Made by a program: the position numbers and the translations under genes. This document shows, in pieces, positions 8,624 through 18,481 of a DNA stretch of 64,000 nucleotides. The stretch is taken from assembly GCA_902786365.1 (NCBI GenBank), contig CADACD010000001.1, forward strand, positions 63,893 through 127,892. The letters run 5' to 3'. The DNA comes from an uncultured Lachnospiraceae bacterium (lineage in GTDB: Bacteria > Bacillota > Clostridia > Lachnospirales > Lachnospiraceae). The notes beneath the pieces were generated by a model, which was not told where the DNA came from, did no database searches, and worked only from the letters and a program-made list of their open reading frames with translations. How positions within the stretch are numbered: the stretch's first letter is position 1; each line of letters begins with the position of its first letter.

Positions 8624-10252
8624 TTATCTGATACGATATGCTAATGCCTCTGATAAATGTTCTATGCCGATATTCTCCTTTCCCTCGATATCGGCTATTG
8701 TTCTTGAAATTTTCAATACTTTATTATATCCCCGCATGCTCATATCAAATCTCTCATATGCCTCTTTCATAAACTCTTTACATTCATCATCAAGAATGCA
8801 ATATTTTCTTATCTCTTCTATTGATAATCTGCCATTTCTTTTATTTCCCTGCCTCTCCATTTGATTATCTATTGCACGATCTATCATTTTTTTCATCACT
8901 TTTGATGTCATATGATTGTTATGGTAATTCGTATTACCTTCTCCATTAATACTATCAATCGATACTCGAGGAACTTGTACACTTAAATCTATTCTGTCAA
9001 GTATCGGTCCACTAATTCTTGCTAAATACTTTTTAACTTCCATTTCTGAACAGTTGCATCTGTTTCTATCAGGATAATACCCACATCTGCAAGGATTCAT
9101 CGCTGCAACAAGCAGGCAGTCAGCCGGAAATATATAACTTCCTCCTGTTCGATATATTTTCACAACCCCTTCTTCCAAAGGCTGTCTGAGTGCATCAATC
9201 ACATATGGATGAAACTCAGGCAATTCATCAAGAAATAATACTCCCTTATGTGCAATTGTAATTTCTCCTGGTCTTGGTATTCGACCTCCGCCAATCAACC
9301 CTGCACACGTGATTGTATGATGTGGTGATGAAAAAGGTCTCTTTTCAATCAAGTGCCCTCCTTCTAATAATCCACAAATACTCTGTATTCCCGACACCTC
9401 TATTCTCTCTTCCATTGTCATGGAAGGCATAACCGTCGGTATTCTTGAAGCAAGAATCGATTTTCCCACTCCCGGGGGACCGACCATTAACAGATTATGG
9501 AATCCTGATACTGCTATTACAATGGCACGCTTAACTGTTTCCTGTCCATAAACCTGTGAATAATCATCTTCACCGTTGTTAAGATTTAATCTTTCATTAA
9601 TATCACAATCCATCTTCTGCTCTGTATTTACAATTTTCAAATCTTCACTTTCTATCTTCGTTAAATATTCACTATTTTGCTTCTTTTCATTTTGACTGTG
9701 GTCTTTTCCGATAAATTCATTGACATCACATGTTAAACTTTCCTTTATGCTATAAAAAGCAACCATGTCCTTCAAATGCCTGAATGAAATAATCTTTACT
9801 CCCTCAACCAGTTTTCCCTCTTTCTGGTTATCATATGGAATAACAAACTTCCATATTCCATACTTCTTAGCCATATTTACGATTGGTAAAATTCCTTTTA
9901 CCGGCTTTATCTCCCCATCTAGACCTAATTCTCCTATCATAAGTGTATCATCAAATATGTCATTGCGTAACCTATTCATAGAACATAGTAACGCAACAGC
10001 AATCGGAAGGTCAAATCCCGTTCCCTCCTTTCTCAAATCTGCTGGCGAAAGACTAATCACTACTCTCCCCATAGGAATCGGCTCATTAATATTTTTCAAA
10101 GCACTCCTCACCCTTTCTCGTGCCTCTCGAACCTCTGATGCCAGCAACCCTACCATATTAAAGTAAGGAAGGCCGGCTGAAATATCTGCTTCAATATCCA
10201 CTATATATGGCTCAATTCCCAATACTCCTGCGCTTTTAATACAACAATATAT
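8624..10252 (-). CDS. YifB/ComM family Mg-chelatase-like AAA+ ATPase
   Basis: An AAA+ ATPase with an N-terminal Lon-S5-like domain, Walker A (GPPGVGKS), Walker B (GVLFLDELPEF), a Cys-rich insert (CRCGYYPDRNRCNC) and a C-terminal Mg-chelatase lid. ComM of this family is a branch-migration helicase that extends heteroduplex during transformation. The family N-terminus normally has about ten residues before 'GIEPYIVDIEADIS'. In frame upstream of TTG 10222 I read CCIKSAGVL, which fits, but no ATG, GTG or TTG occurs before the stop. ATA at 10252-10250, behind an AAAGGAAAG element, is the best-placed candidate. TTG 10222 has a GGAG only 2 bases away, too close to work well. It lies 39 bases upstream of dprA and is likely cotranscribed. 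Confidence 0.88.
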   Translation of the reverse strand: MYCCIKSAGVLGIEPYIVDIEADISAGLPYFNMVGLLASEVREARERVRSALKNINEPIPMGRVVISLSPADLRKEGTGFDLPIAVALLCSMNRLRNDIFDDTLMIGELGLDGEIKPVKGILPIVNMAKKYGIWKFVIPYDNQKEGKLVEGVKIISFRHLKDMVAFYSIKESLTCDVNEFIGKDHSQNEKKQNSEYLTKIESEDLKIVNTEQKMDCDINERLNLNNGEDDYSQVYGQETVKRAIVIAVSGFHNLLMVGPPGVGKSILASRIPTVMPSMTMEERIEVSGIQSICGLLEGGHLIEKRPFSSPHHTITCAGLIGGGRIPRPGEITIAHKGVLFLDELPEFHPYVIDALRQPLEEGVVKIYRTGGSYIFPADCLLVAAMNPCRCGYYPDRNRCNCSEMEVKKYLARISGPILDRIDLSVQVPRVSIDSINGEGNTNYHNNHMTSKVMKKMIDRAIDNQMERQGNKRNGRLSIEEIRKYCILDDECKEFMKEAYERFDMSMRGYNKVLKISRTIADIEGKENIGIEHLSEALAYRIR

Positions 10253-10397
10253 TGCTAACCACTTTCCTTTCTCTCTTTATCGTAAAAGCATCAAATATGT
10301 AGTTGTTAATACTATTACATTATCACTTTTACTATATAATACATATCATTTTGTAATTTGTCAAGTTGTTTTTTATTTATATGATAATTAAAAAGAT

Positions 10398-10442
10398 AAA
10401 AAATATGCCAACATAAACGTTTCTTTATGTTGACATATTTTT
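10398..10442 (-). terminator. Terminator of the pilus operon
   Basis: Inverted repeat with arms AAAAATATG/CAACATAAA and TTTATGTTG/CATATTTTT around CGTTTC, about 19 base pairs with one mismatch, ending in a T-run on the minus strand. It lies about 65 bases beyond the stop of the 2,217-residue gene, so it closes the type IV pilus operon; A/T symmetry could let it act in both directions. The remainder of 10253-10508 is A+T-rich and contains no gene that I see. Confidence 0.85.
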
Positions 10443-10508
10443 CATTAAAGTTATGTAATATAAGAATATTAATCTATTTCATTAAATCAATCTAAACAAT
10501 TCCATTCA

Positions 10509-13500
10509 CTAATTCAAATCAAAATATTTAATTTCAGGAGTAGATGTCTCTTTCAATTTGAATGATGCACTACCCTTTGCAGGAATTGGATTTTTAGCTT
10601 TACGTAAACCATGGTCACTTACTTCAATCACAATTTCATAATCGTAAATTGTCTTACCAGGTGCTTTCGCAGCAATTCTTGCATTAATTGAATTAAGATT
10701 AGCTGTTGTAAATCTAAATGTTCTGTCCTGTCTGTTCAGCAAATCTGAATGGTCAAGTATGATTGCATTTCCAGATGTATCACTTACTAACGATGTAAGT
10801 AAAGCATTATCATTTAACAATATATCATTTGCATCATTATAACCTGCTACGCCATCCATATCTACATAAATCTTCAGATTTGAGAACGCTAGCTGACCAT
10901 CTTTATAATCATAATCAAGAGGGTTAAATGTTACATTAACACCTGTAGAACCCGTATAGTAATTATAATAGTATGTGCCACCTTCTTCAACACCATTTTT
11001 CATCGTAACAGTTGGTGGGAAGTTACCAACCTTCAATGCTGCAATAACAGTGTTAATGAACAACTGCTGCTCCTCAATCGTCTGTCCATTTGTATGACCG
11101 GAACCGGTATAGGTAATATTACCTTTTGAATAAATATAATAATTATTAGCACCATCACCTTTTGTAAACTGATAAAGCTGAGAATTATTACCATGTGCTC
11201 TCCTATTATCTGCAACATCCAATGTATACCATACGGTCAGGTCAGGATCTTCTAGTGATACAGTGTTGTACTGACTATGTGTTAAAGTCGTAGGCATATA
11301 CTCTTTCAAGAGGAACGGATATTCCGTAATCTGACCTCTGTTGACCTTCATAACCATATTCGTATGAGACCAGTCGCCGTAATTATTTGCAGATGTACCA
11401 TGCAAACTATTCGAATATTGCTGATCTTTTTTACCGGTTGTATAATGGAAAGTTAAATTCTCCGTAAGTCCTCTAAACGACTCTTCGTTTGCTTTTGAAG
11501 GATTGACATAAAGTCTTGCATTAGCATATTCAATAGGCAAATCATCTAATGAGCCACCTGTCATTAATCCATATTGATCCATTCCGAGCGTCTGTCTAAA
11601 GAATGAAGTCGAATACCTTCCCCAAAAAGTACTTGTTCCACTGGTTTTGGCAGTACCACCATCTATATACCAATTGATAGAAGAATAATATCCTGAATTA
11701 TCATGAGAATATAACATTGTATGACCCGAATCTAACAAATATTGCATGTTCTTTAACGCTGCCATATTACAGAAATCCATTTCAGCATGTGAGTCAGAGA
11801 AACCTACTACAATCATATCAATTGATAAATTCTTATCTATTCCTGCCGTTGATGTCATGTTAGCCGAAGCATAATCCCTATTATCAAATAAATACTTAAC
11901 TTTTAACAAACTTGAATCCTCATCAAATTGAAGATTAACTTCATTTCGGAAATCATTAAGTGTTTTTGGAACTCTCTCTGAACCTGTTCCGGTACCAAGA
12001 TCAATACCATATTTACTCTTTGCCAATTCTCTATTACCACTACACGGATCATTATTAAATAAACTATTGAATTTTTTATAAGTCATACAAATTGTATGAA
12101 TATTATATCCTGCATTATAAACAGGAGCTGCATTCGCTTCAATCATATTCTTAAAGTTCAGGGTCAGACCCGACTGAGGATATACCCAAAGAACATATAC
12201 ATCTCTCACACCCTCTTTACTTGCGAAGGCAGAATACGTTGAATAAACATATTTCTGTTCCGGATTCTTCTTATTACTAATGACAAGTTTCCACGGAACA
12301 AATCCTTCTAATCCCTGTGGCAACTGACAACTTAAATTAATCTGTGAAACTCTTTCCTTTTCGTTAAACACATACTCAACATCACAATCCATATCGATTG
12401 TAACATCATCTTCGTATTTACCTACACCAGATTTATCCATATAGACAGTATATTCATACTGACCATCCAATTCCTTTTTATCAACACCACCATTATTATT
12501 AATCTTAACAACCATATTAAATCTGGTGTAATCAGAAGATGTTGTCGGAATAATAGAACCGATATTTCCTTTAGGAATCTCTTCACCGGATGCATACTTA
12601 CCATATTCAAGCGGACCACTTACATACTTAAAATTCGGTTTAGCAACTCTTCTGTATGCATAGCTGAGACCACCATTAAATTTATTTGCCGGCACCTCGT
12701 AATCCGGATTTCCACCGGTAGCAGCAGTACTTACAGCTACAAGACTCGCATAGGTTCTTCCATCAAGAAATTGAGAACTATCTGTGTAATTTCCTGATGC
12801 ATCCATACCAAGCTGCTTTGCCTGTAGTATAAAATTATACATTTTAGAATACTTATCTACATATCTCCATCTGCTTGCATTAGATAGATTATTATCATAA
12901 TCAATCCAATAGTTACTGTCACAATTAAGAATTTCATCTTCCATCAAAATAGGATAACCTGCCTTGACGTAATCAAGCAAATCATTCATTCGCATGACAG
13001 TAAGATCATTACCGGATAGTCTTGTAGTCGTATTCGTATTCTTAATAGTGTAATATTTACCTGTTGTTGACGAACCATTAGCCCCAGTAGTCATCGGATC
13101 ATACGGTAAATTCCAAGAAGGGTTTGTATTACCTCTAAATCCATCTGTAAAATACATCTTCCAATACTCATAAGTCTGCCAATGACTGCTTGTCGTACCG
13201 GCATCAGCACCGTAATCTATTGCAGTACTTACACTTTTCCAGCCGGTATTATAGTTATAATCTGAAGCAGCAACACCACGCAGGAACGGCAATACATTAT
13301 ATTCATCACCAATTCCGGTATATACAAGTCCATTCATTGAAGTATCAAGATAACTTGTTCTACCTGTACTCTTATATGTTAACTGATATCCGGAATCTTT
13401 ACCAAAATAGATCACATCATACGTAGCCGTTAAATCATCATTTCTAGTATTAAATTCCTTAATACTCATCGTTTGTATATTGATATAGTCACTGTAATTT

Positions 13501-16500
13501 GTAGAATTCATTCCATCAGCTTTCCAGTTAATGTTTAAATACTCAGCAAACTTTTTAGCTCCATCAAAACCACTATAAGCAGTAACTGAAGCTGCAGGCT
13601 GAATTTCTAATACTTTAACAGGATAATTTACCTCTGTAAGCGATACTCTAAGAAGGTATCTGATAATTCCACCTTTATTAGCAGACATAATTGTATCGTT
13701 ATCTGTTGAAGAAAGCAACTCATTATAAGGCAAACTTGATACATTTGTTTCTGTAAATCCGGAAATATAGTTTTTCTCTCTCTCAAAAGATACTTTTCTA
13801 ATAGTCGTCGATGTTGTATATTCTGTTCCGTTTGCAGTAAATTTAACATTCAATAAAGCCATATCACCATCTTTAAGTTCTTCACCGAATACTAATACAG
13901 AACCATTTGAAACGGCAGTATATCCACTTCCTTTATATGAATATTGTACATTTGAGATATCCCCTTCATAGGCAAATCTCATATCAACACCACCGGCAAA
14001 ATCAACAATACCACTATCATAGAAGTTAGTAATACTCATCTTATACTCTTCTTCTATTTTCTTATACGAATAATTCCTTGTTACGGTGTATGCACCTAAA
14101 TCATATTGTAAATTAATTGATAAAATAGAACCAGTATTTAATGTCAGAGTGTTTCCTGATAAATCTTTAAGTTCAATTGTATCATCGCCTACCTGAACAT
14201 GAGTGCTGTCAATGATATTAATTTCATCATTCAATTTAAATGGCTGGTTGGAACCATCTGCATAATTCTCACTACGATGAACACCGCCATCATTACCACT
14301 ATACACAGGAGTACCATTTACATACAATGTATACCTTGCCTTTACATCATAGTCTGCTGATGAATATGACCAGAATCTCATACTCATTTTGCCCGAATAC
14401 TCAACAGTACCATTATTAATGGAATTCGTAATACCTGCAATCGCATATTTTGTCGAAGAAGGTGCCTCTGAAAGACTATATCCGTTAAGATTATAGAGTT
14501 TTCCGATAATCTCCGAAGATGTCTTACCATATGACTTACCTGGTGTACAGTCAGCAGTTTGAATACCACTCCAATCAGATTTCGTCTTTAATAGGAAATT
14601 TGTATAATTCTTAGAAGTATCAAGTGGAAATCTGTAATAATAATTCACTGAACCAACGGTTATCCCTTCATTAGAAGCAACCAATGCACTTGGTGTACCG
14701 TTATCACTATTATCCCACTCATGTACATACAATCTGCCATAATTGTTAAATGCAGGAGCCGCGGTTGTGCTGACAAGAACAAAATTGTCTCCTTCCAATA
14801 AATCGCTTGATGTCACTACTTTGTTATCCGAAGATTTTGTATATCTGGCTTTTGTAATGACATAGTTTGCAGAACCTATATCTGAACCAACTACAAACAT
14901 ACTTCCACCAAAGAACTGACTGCCTGAATAACAGTAAATTCTCTTATAAATATAATTTGACGAAGCACCTGCCGTACCCGATTCATCATACGTCTGACCT
15001 ACTACATCAGGTTCATGATATTTCGCATAATTTGTATAATCTGTTCCAAATGTTGCTTTATTCCAGCTTGCAACCGGCTCATCTCCACTCTCAATACCAT
15101 TTGGATAGTAATTACCAAACGCATCAATTTTAGCAGCTAAATCAGAATTGTAATAAGAATACTGGATTTGTCTTAAGAGTAAAAGCATCTTATACATATT
15201 ATTTGTATTATCTAGTTCTCTATGTCCTGTCTCTTTCATATCGACATTAAGAGAGATCTTATCTGATAATTCTTCTGAATAATTACCGATACAGTTTCTG
15301 ACATCATTACTTGTCATCAGATCTGTATTATAAATAAGTGCTGTTTTTTCAGTAGAAACATTATTATAAATAGCCATGGCTGTCTTCCAAGAAATGTCTC
15401 CTAATGAAACTGCTGTTTCATAAACTTCTTCATTATTTACATCTGCTATAAATGCAACCATCTTTGCTTCATCATAATCTGTTCCGGTTCTAAATGCATT
15501 AGCATCTGACAAGAGTTTAATGTTATTAATATAATTATTAATATAATAACTATTATATCCTTTTAAATCCATTGCAGCAAAATCATCTACTGCCGTAGTT
15601 TCAAATGCTTCAATCTTAGCAGAATCCGTAGGAAGTGAAGCAAATTTTTCAAGTGCTTCCTGTCTATGCAAATTATTGACATCTGAAATTTTTCCTCTTA
15701 ATGCCAACATATCTTCTGCTGTACCTGTAAAAGTAAAATCACTACTTACAAATTCTTTATAATAATCAAATGAATATTTTGAATATATCGTTCCTATATC
15801 TGCTTTCTGCATCTGAATATTAATATCCGCATAATCATTTAAGGTTAATCCGAAGGAATCCTTTGAATCAGGATTTTCCGGATCTTCAACTTCACCAACT
15901 TCACCGGTTCCACCACCTGCTTCTATTGCTGAATTTGCAATATTTTTATATTCAACAAGTTTAGCAATTGCGTTAGTTAACTCTTTTACATTTGCCTTGT
16001 CAAGCAAACTATCTGTGGTATATCCACCGGTAATATCAAATTCAGTAATAAAGAGAGTAAATTCAGTAGCCAAATATGTAACATATGCTTCATCATTGAC
16101 AGTTCTATATCCTGAAAGCTGTGCTTTTTGGAATAAACCAATTAAATCTCTCCTGCCTTCATCTGTTGTTGGAAATGGGGTTGGATCTGTTGAATCTGCT
16201 ATTGCAAGAATTTTTGCAACTGCTGCTGCTCTTTCCGACTCATTTACCTCAGCTAAGAATGCATTTATCTCCTTGATAGCCTCATCAATATCATCTGAAA
16301 AACCGTCCTGTTCATCCATGGCAGCTAATGCATTGATATATGCACTATGATTACATGCAAGATAGTTATTCAAATTAACCTCATCAGTTGCATTTGCATA
16401 TATTGACTTTAAGAAATCAAAATCTGATTGTGTAATTTCTTCTGCCTTATCAATATAACCTACTGAACCGACAATCTTGGCAATAGCCTTCAGTTTCTTG

Positions 16501-17162
16501 TCACTGACCTGACTGAATACACCATTAAATCCTTCTCCCGGATCATCCGGTTTAATTCCCAATGCTCCACCATATTTAAACTGATCATAGTAATATAAAA
16601 GATGATCATTATAATCATTAGAATTAATATATATCAAATCTGCCCAGTCAACATCACTTACCTTTAAGTCGCTTGCCTGCACTGCCTTTACCACAATCTG
16701 TCCAGCATCCATCTGCTGACTCAATACATTATTATTAAATGTATCTTTTAAATCATTATCTATAACCTTATACTTATATAAGTCTCCACCCATAGGAATC
16801 TTGTTGATTTTATAGCCTGTAACAGCATGAAAATCTTCCATGTCAGCATCAGAAAGATTCATTGTTCCCCCTGTTGTTGAACCATAATTATTAATATCAT
16901 CAGCAGTTATAGGCTGTTGACCATCAACAGTATAACCTAGAACCTGTTGACCTTCACGTGCAACAATTTCAAGTACATAAATATGATCTACAAGTTTACT
17001 ATCTCCATATTCATCTTTGATATATACACTTGCATTAGTCCTGTTCGCAAATCTCCAACCGACAACTGACGAAATGCAGATAAGCAGTGCAAGCGCTATA
17101 CAAATATTCTTTTTATTATTCATTTTACTTTTTATTTTGGCAAGAAAATCTTTAATAGCCAT
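10509..17162 (-). CDS. Giant anchored surface protein of the type IV pilus locus (DUF5057-like), 2,217 aa
   Basis: Residues about 18-40 form one hydrophobic segment after a basic start, a signal peptide or membrane anchor without a prepilin GFxxxE motif. The segment after it (HIYVLEIVAREGQQVLGYTV) resembles the start of DUF5057 proteins of Clostridia. Next come a helical stretch (about 200-650), a beta-rich centre with two related units starting near residues 907 and 1041 (each with 'V-[DE]-[FY]-[SA]-G-x-[MV]-[SD]-M-R-F'), a VKVLEIQPA segment near 1181, a possible Rossmann-like part (VVGFSDSHAEMDF, LDSGHTMLYSHDN) and a C-terminal Asp-rich loop (DMDGVAGYNDANDIL, near 2098) that could bind Ca2+. 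It follows the minor pilins by 20 bases with an AGGAGG site. By position it matches pilY1. Function as tip adhesin is inference. Confidence 0.75.
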   Translation of the reverse strand: MAIKDFLAKIKSKMNNKKNICIALALLICISSVVGWRFANRTNASVYIKDEYGDSKLVDHIYVLEIVAREGQQVLGYTVDGQQPITADDINNYGSTTGGTMNLSDADMEDFHAVTGYKINKIPMGGDLYKYKVIDNDLKDTFNNNVLSQQMDAGQIVVKAVQASDLKVSDVDWADLIYINSNDYNDHLLYYYDQFKYGGALGIKPDDPGEGFNGVFSQVSDKKLKAIAKIVGSVGYIDKAEEITQSDFDFLKSIYANATDEVNLNNYLACNHSAYINALAAMDEQDGFSDDIDEAIKEINAFLAEVNESERAAAVAKILAIADSTDPTPFPTTDEGRRDLIGLFQKAQLSGYRTVNDEAYVTYLATEFTLFITEFDITGGYTTDSLLDKANVKELTNAIAKLVEYKNIANSAIEAGGGTGEVGEVEDPENPDSKDSFGLTLNDYADINIQMQKADIGTIYSKYSFDYYKEFVSSDFTFTGTAEDMLALRGKISDVNNLHRQEALEKFASLPTDSAKIEAFETTAVDDFAAMDLKGYNSYYINNYINNIKLLSDANAFRTGTDYDEAKMVAFIADVNNEEVYETAVSLGDISWKTAMAIYNNVSTEKTALIYNTDLMTSNDVRNCIGNYSEELSDKISLNVDMKETGHRELDNTNNMYKMLLLLRQIQYSYYNSDLAAKIDAFGNYYPNGIESGDEPVASWNKATFGTDYTNYAKYHEPDVVGQTYDESGTAGASSNYIYKRIYCYSGSQFFGGSMFVVGSDIGSANYVITKARYTKSSDNKVVTSSDLLEGDNFVLVSTTAAPAFNNYGRLYVHEWDNSDNGTPSALVASNEGITVGSVNYYYRFPLDTSKNYTNFLLKTKSDWSGIQTADCTPGKSYGKTSSEIIGKLYNLNGYSLSEAPSSTKYAIAGITNSINNGTVEYSGKMSMRFWSYSSADYDVKARYTLYVNGTPVYSGNDGGVHRSENYADGSNQPFKLNDEINIIDSTHVQVGDDTIELKDLSGNTLTLNTGSILSINLQYDLGAYTVTRNYSYKKIEEEYKMSITNFYDSGIVDFAGGVDMRFAYEGDISNVQYSYKGSGYTAVSNGSVLVFGEELKDGDMALLNVKFTANGTEYTTSTTIRKVSFEREKNYISGFTETNVSSLPYNELLSSTDNDTIMSANKGGIIRYLLRVSLTEVNYPVKVLEIQPAASVTAYSGFDGAKKFAEYLNINWKADGMNSTNYSDYINIQTMSIKEFNTRNDDLTATYDVIYFGKDSGYQLTYKSTGRTSYLDTSMNGLVYTGIGDEYNVLPFLRGVAASDYNYNTGWKSVSTAIDYGADAGTTSSHWQTYEYWKMYFTDGFRGNTNPSWNLPYDPMTTGANGSSTTGKYYTIKNTNTTTRLSGNDLTVMRMNDLLDYVKAGYPILMEDEILNCDSNYWIDYDNNLSNASRWRYVDKYSKMYNFILQAKQLGMDASGNYTDSSQFLDGRTYASLVAVSTAATGGNPDYEVPANKFNGGLSYAYRRVAKPNFKYVSGPLEYGKYASGEEIPKGNIGSIIPTTSSDYTRFNMVVKINNNGGVDKKELDGQYEYTVYMDKSGVGKYEDDVTIDMDCDVEYVFNEKERVSQINLSCQLPQGLEGFVPWKLVISNKKNPEQKYVYSTYSAFASKEGVRDVYVLWVYPQSGLTLNFKNMIEANAAPVYNAGYNIHTICMTYKKFNSLFNNDPCSGNRELAKSKYGIDLGTGTGSERVPKTLNDFRNEVNLQFDEDSSLLKVKYLFDNRDYASANMTSTAGIDKNLSIDMIVVGFSDSHAEMDFCNMAALKNMQYLLDSGHTMLYSHDNSGYYSSINWYIDGGTAKTSGTSTFWGRYSTSFFRQTLGMDQYGLMTGGSLDDLPIEYANARLYVNPSKANEESFRGLTENLTFHYTTGKKDQQYSNSLHGTSANNYGDWSHTNMVMKVNRGQITEYPFLLKEYMPTTLTHSQYNTVSLEDPDLTVWYTLDVADNRRAHGNNSQLYQFTKGDGANNYYIYSKGNITYTGSGHTNGQTIEEQQLFINTVIAALKVGNFPPTVTMKNGVEEGGTYYYNYYTGSTGVNVTFNPLDYDYKDGQLAFSNLKIYVDMDGVAGYNDANDILLNDNALLTSLVSDTSGNAIILDHSDLLNRQDRTFRFTTANLNSINARIAAKAPGKTIYDYEIVIEVSDHGLRKAKNPIPAKGSASFKLKETSTPEIKYFDLN

Positions 17163-17182
17163 ATTGCTTTCCTCCTTTTCAT

Positions 17183-17854
17183 TTAATTACGTATCTGATA
17201 TATAACGCCAGATGTATCTTTTTTATCTTTAACCTGCACTGTCATTGTTACTTTAATTAATTTCGAACCTGTTATCGGATCATATAATACCGGCCACTGT
17301 GTAACTTTTAACATACTTTCATAATCTGTAATTGTCGGACTTACATCTTCAGTCTCACATACGCTTTCAAGATCAAAACTTTCAATGTATTTTGATACAA
17401 GATGTTCTTTCTTCTCATCATCAGATTTATTGATATATACGAGTAAGTCTGAAGTATCTGCAATATCACCTTCGGAAGTATATACATATAACTTATTTTC
17501 CGAATCATCATAGTGAAACACTCTTTTCTGTTCAGCAGATGAGGTAGCTCCTACATCATATCCTAAATACAATACCTCATCCACTCCTCCCAAACCATCA
17601 GGCACTTTCCATATAACGGAAGCAGCCGAATCTCCGGAGATTATTGCTTCACCAACCATATTACTTGCAAATGTCACTTCCTGCTGTACATTTGTCACAG
17701 TATTAGTTCGCTGATAGCTTTGAGTACCAATCATAACTAGTGAATAGGCACCCAATATAACTAATGAAGATATTGCAAGTGATACAATCAATTCTACCAA
17801 AGTCACGCCTCTATTATCAATTCGACTTCTCTTTAATTGACTTTTATCCAACAT
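17183..17854 (-). CDS. Minor type IV pilin, PilW-like
   Basis: A 223-residue prepilin. A 15-residue basic leader ends in NRG, followed by VTLVELIVSLAISSLVILGAY: cleavage after Gly, Glu at position +5 and a 20-residue hydrophobic helix are all present. The rest is a soluble beta-rich head (about 50-223). Size and position, fourth of the minor pilins and just before the giant protein, match PilW/GspJ. Such pilins help prime and cap the fibre. It should be processed by the prepilin peptidase encoded at 24960-25733. Good AAAGGAAGG ribosome binding site. Confidence 0.85.
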   Translation of the reverse strand: MLDKSQLKRSRIDNRGVTLVELIVSLAISSLVILGAYSLVMIGTQSYQRTNTVTNVQQEVTFASNMVGEAIISGDSAASVIWKVPDGLGGVDEVLYLGYDVGATSSAEQKRVFHYDDSENKLYVYTSEGDIADTSDLLVYINKSDDEKKEHLVSKYIESFDLESVCETEDVSPTITDYESMLKVTQWPVLYDPITGSKLIKVTMTVQVKDKKDTSGVIYQIRN

Positions 17855-17895
17855 ATTTCCTTCCTTTCTGTTTATATATTATAAATCGAATTAGT

Positions 17896-18441
17896 TTACT
17901 TCTCAATATAATGTTTGCCAGTCAGTTCAATCAATTTTATCTTTTTAGATAAACCATTATAGCTTAAATTAATATATCCTTTATTAATTGCTTTATCTCC
18001 TGATGAAGTCTCCATTACCATCTTTGTAAAGCTTCCATCAATCTTACTGAATGTTATACAAATATTATTTCCATCTTCCACTTTATAAACAGTTATACCG
18101 CTGTCTGCCTCATCTCCGCACCATATGCTTCCTTTTTTTCCAATCTCATATTTCTCAACAACCCTTTGATCTGATGCACCTCTGTTTTTATATATCTCTG
18201 CAACAAAACTATCATCTGAAGTATCTTTGCGTATCACAAGCTCATATGAGCCCTCTTTTGTAATTGTTTTTGATCTCGTGTCACTAATTGCATCATTGAC
18301 ATTTTCTACCATGGATTTAAATCGGTGAGATTTTATCCATGAATAAATCGACACGGATGCTGCTGACACAATCGCCATAATAGCAATTGTAACCAAAATC
18401 TCAATTAACGAAAAACCTCTGTTTTTATTTTGTTCACTCAC
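17896..18441 (-). CDS. Minor type IV pilin, GspH/FimU-like
   Basis: A prepilin of about 181 residues with NRG followed by FSLIEILVTIAIMAIVSAA (Glu +5 present) and a small head domain. The helix continuation with conserved Arg/Ser and 'NDAISDTRSKTITK' is reminiscent of GspH/FimU minor pilins. The start is uncertain: an ATG at 18462 lacks a ribosome binding site, whereas GTG at 18441 is preceded by AAGGAG (12 bases away) and gives a short leader of 8 residues, typical for class IVa prepilins; I chose GTG. It lies between the 935-residue tip-pilin candidate and the PilW-like pilin. Confidence 0.83.
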   Translation of the reverse strand: MSEQNKNRGFSLIEILVTIAIMAIVSAASVSIYSWIKSHRFKSMVENVNDAISDTRSKTITKEGSYELVIRKDTSDDSFVAEIYKNRGASDQRVVEKYEIGKKGSIWCGDEADSGITVYKVEDGNNICITFSKIDGSFTKMVMETSSGDKAINKGYINLSYNGLSKKIKLIELTGKHYIEK

Positions 18442-18481
18442 AATAAAATCCCACTCCTTCATCTTATTTATCTGTTACAAA

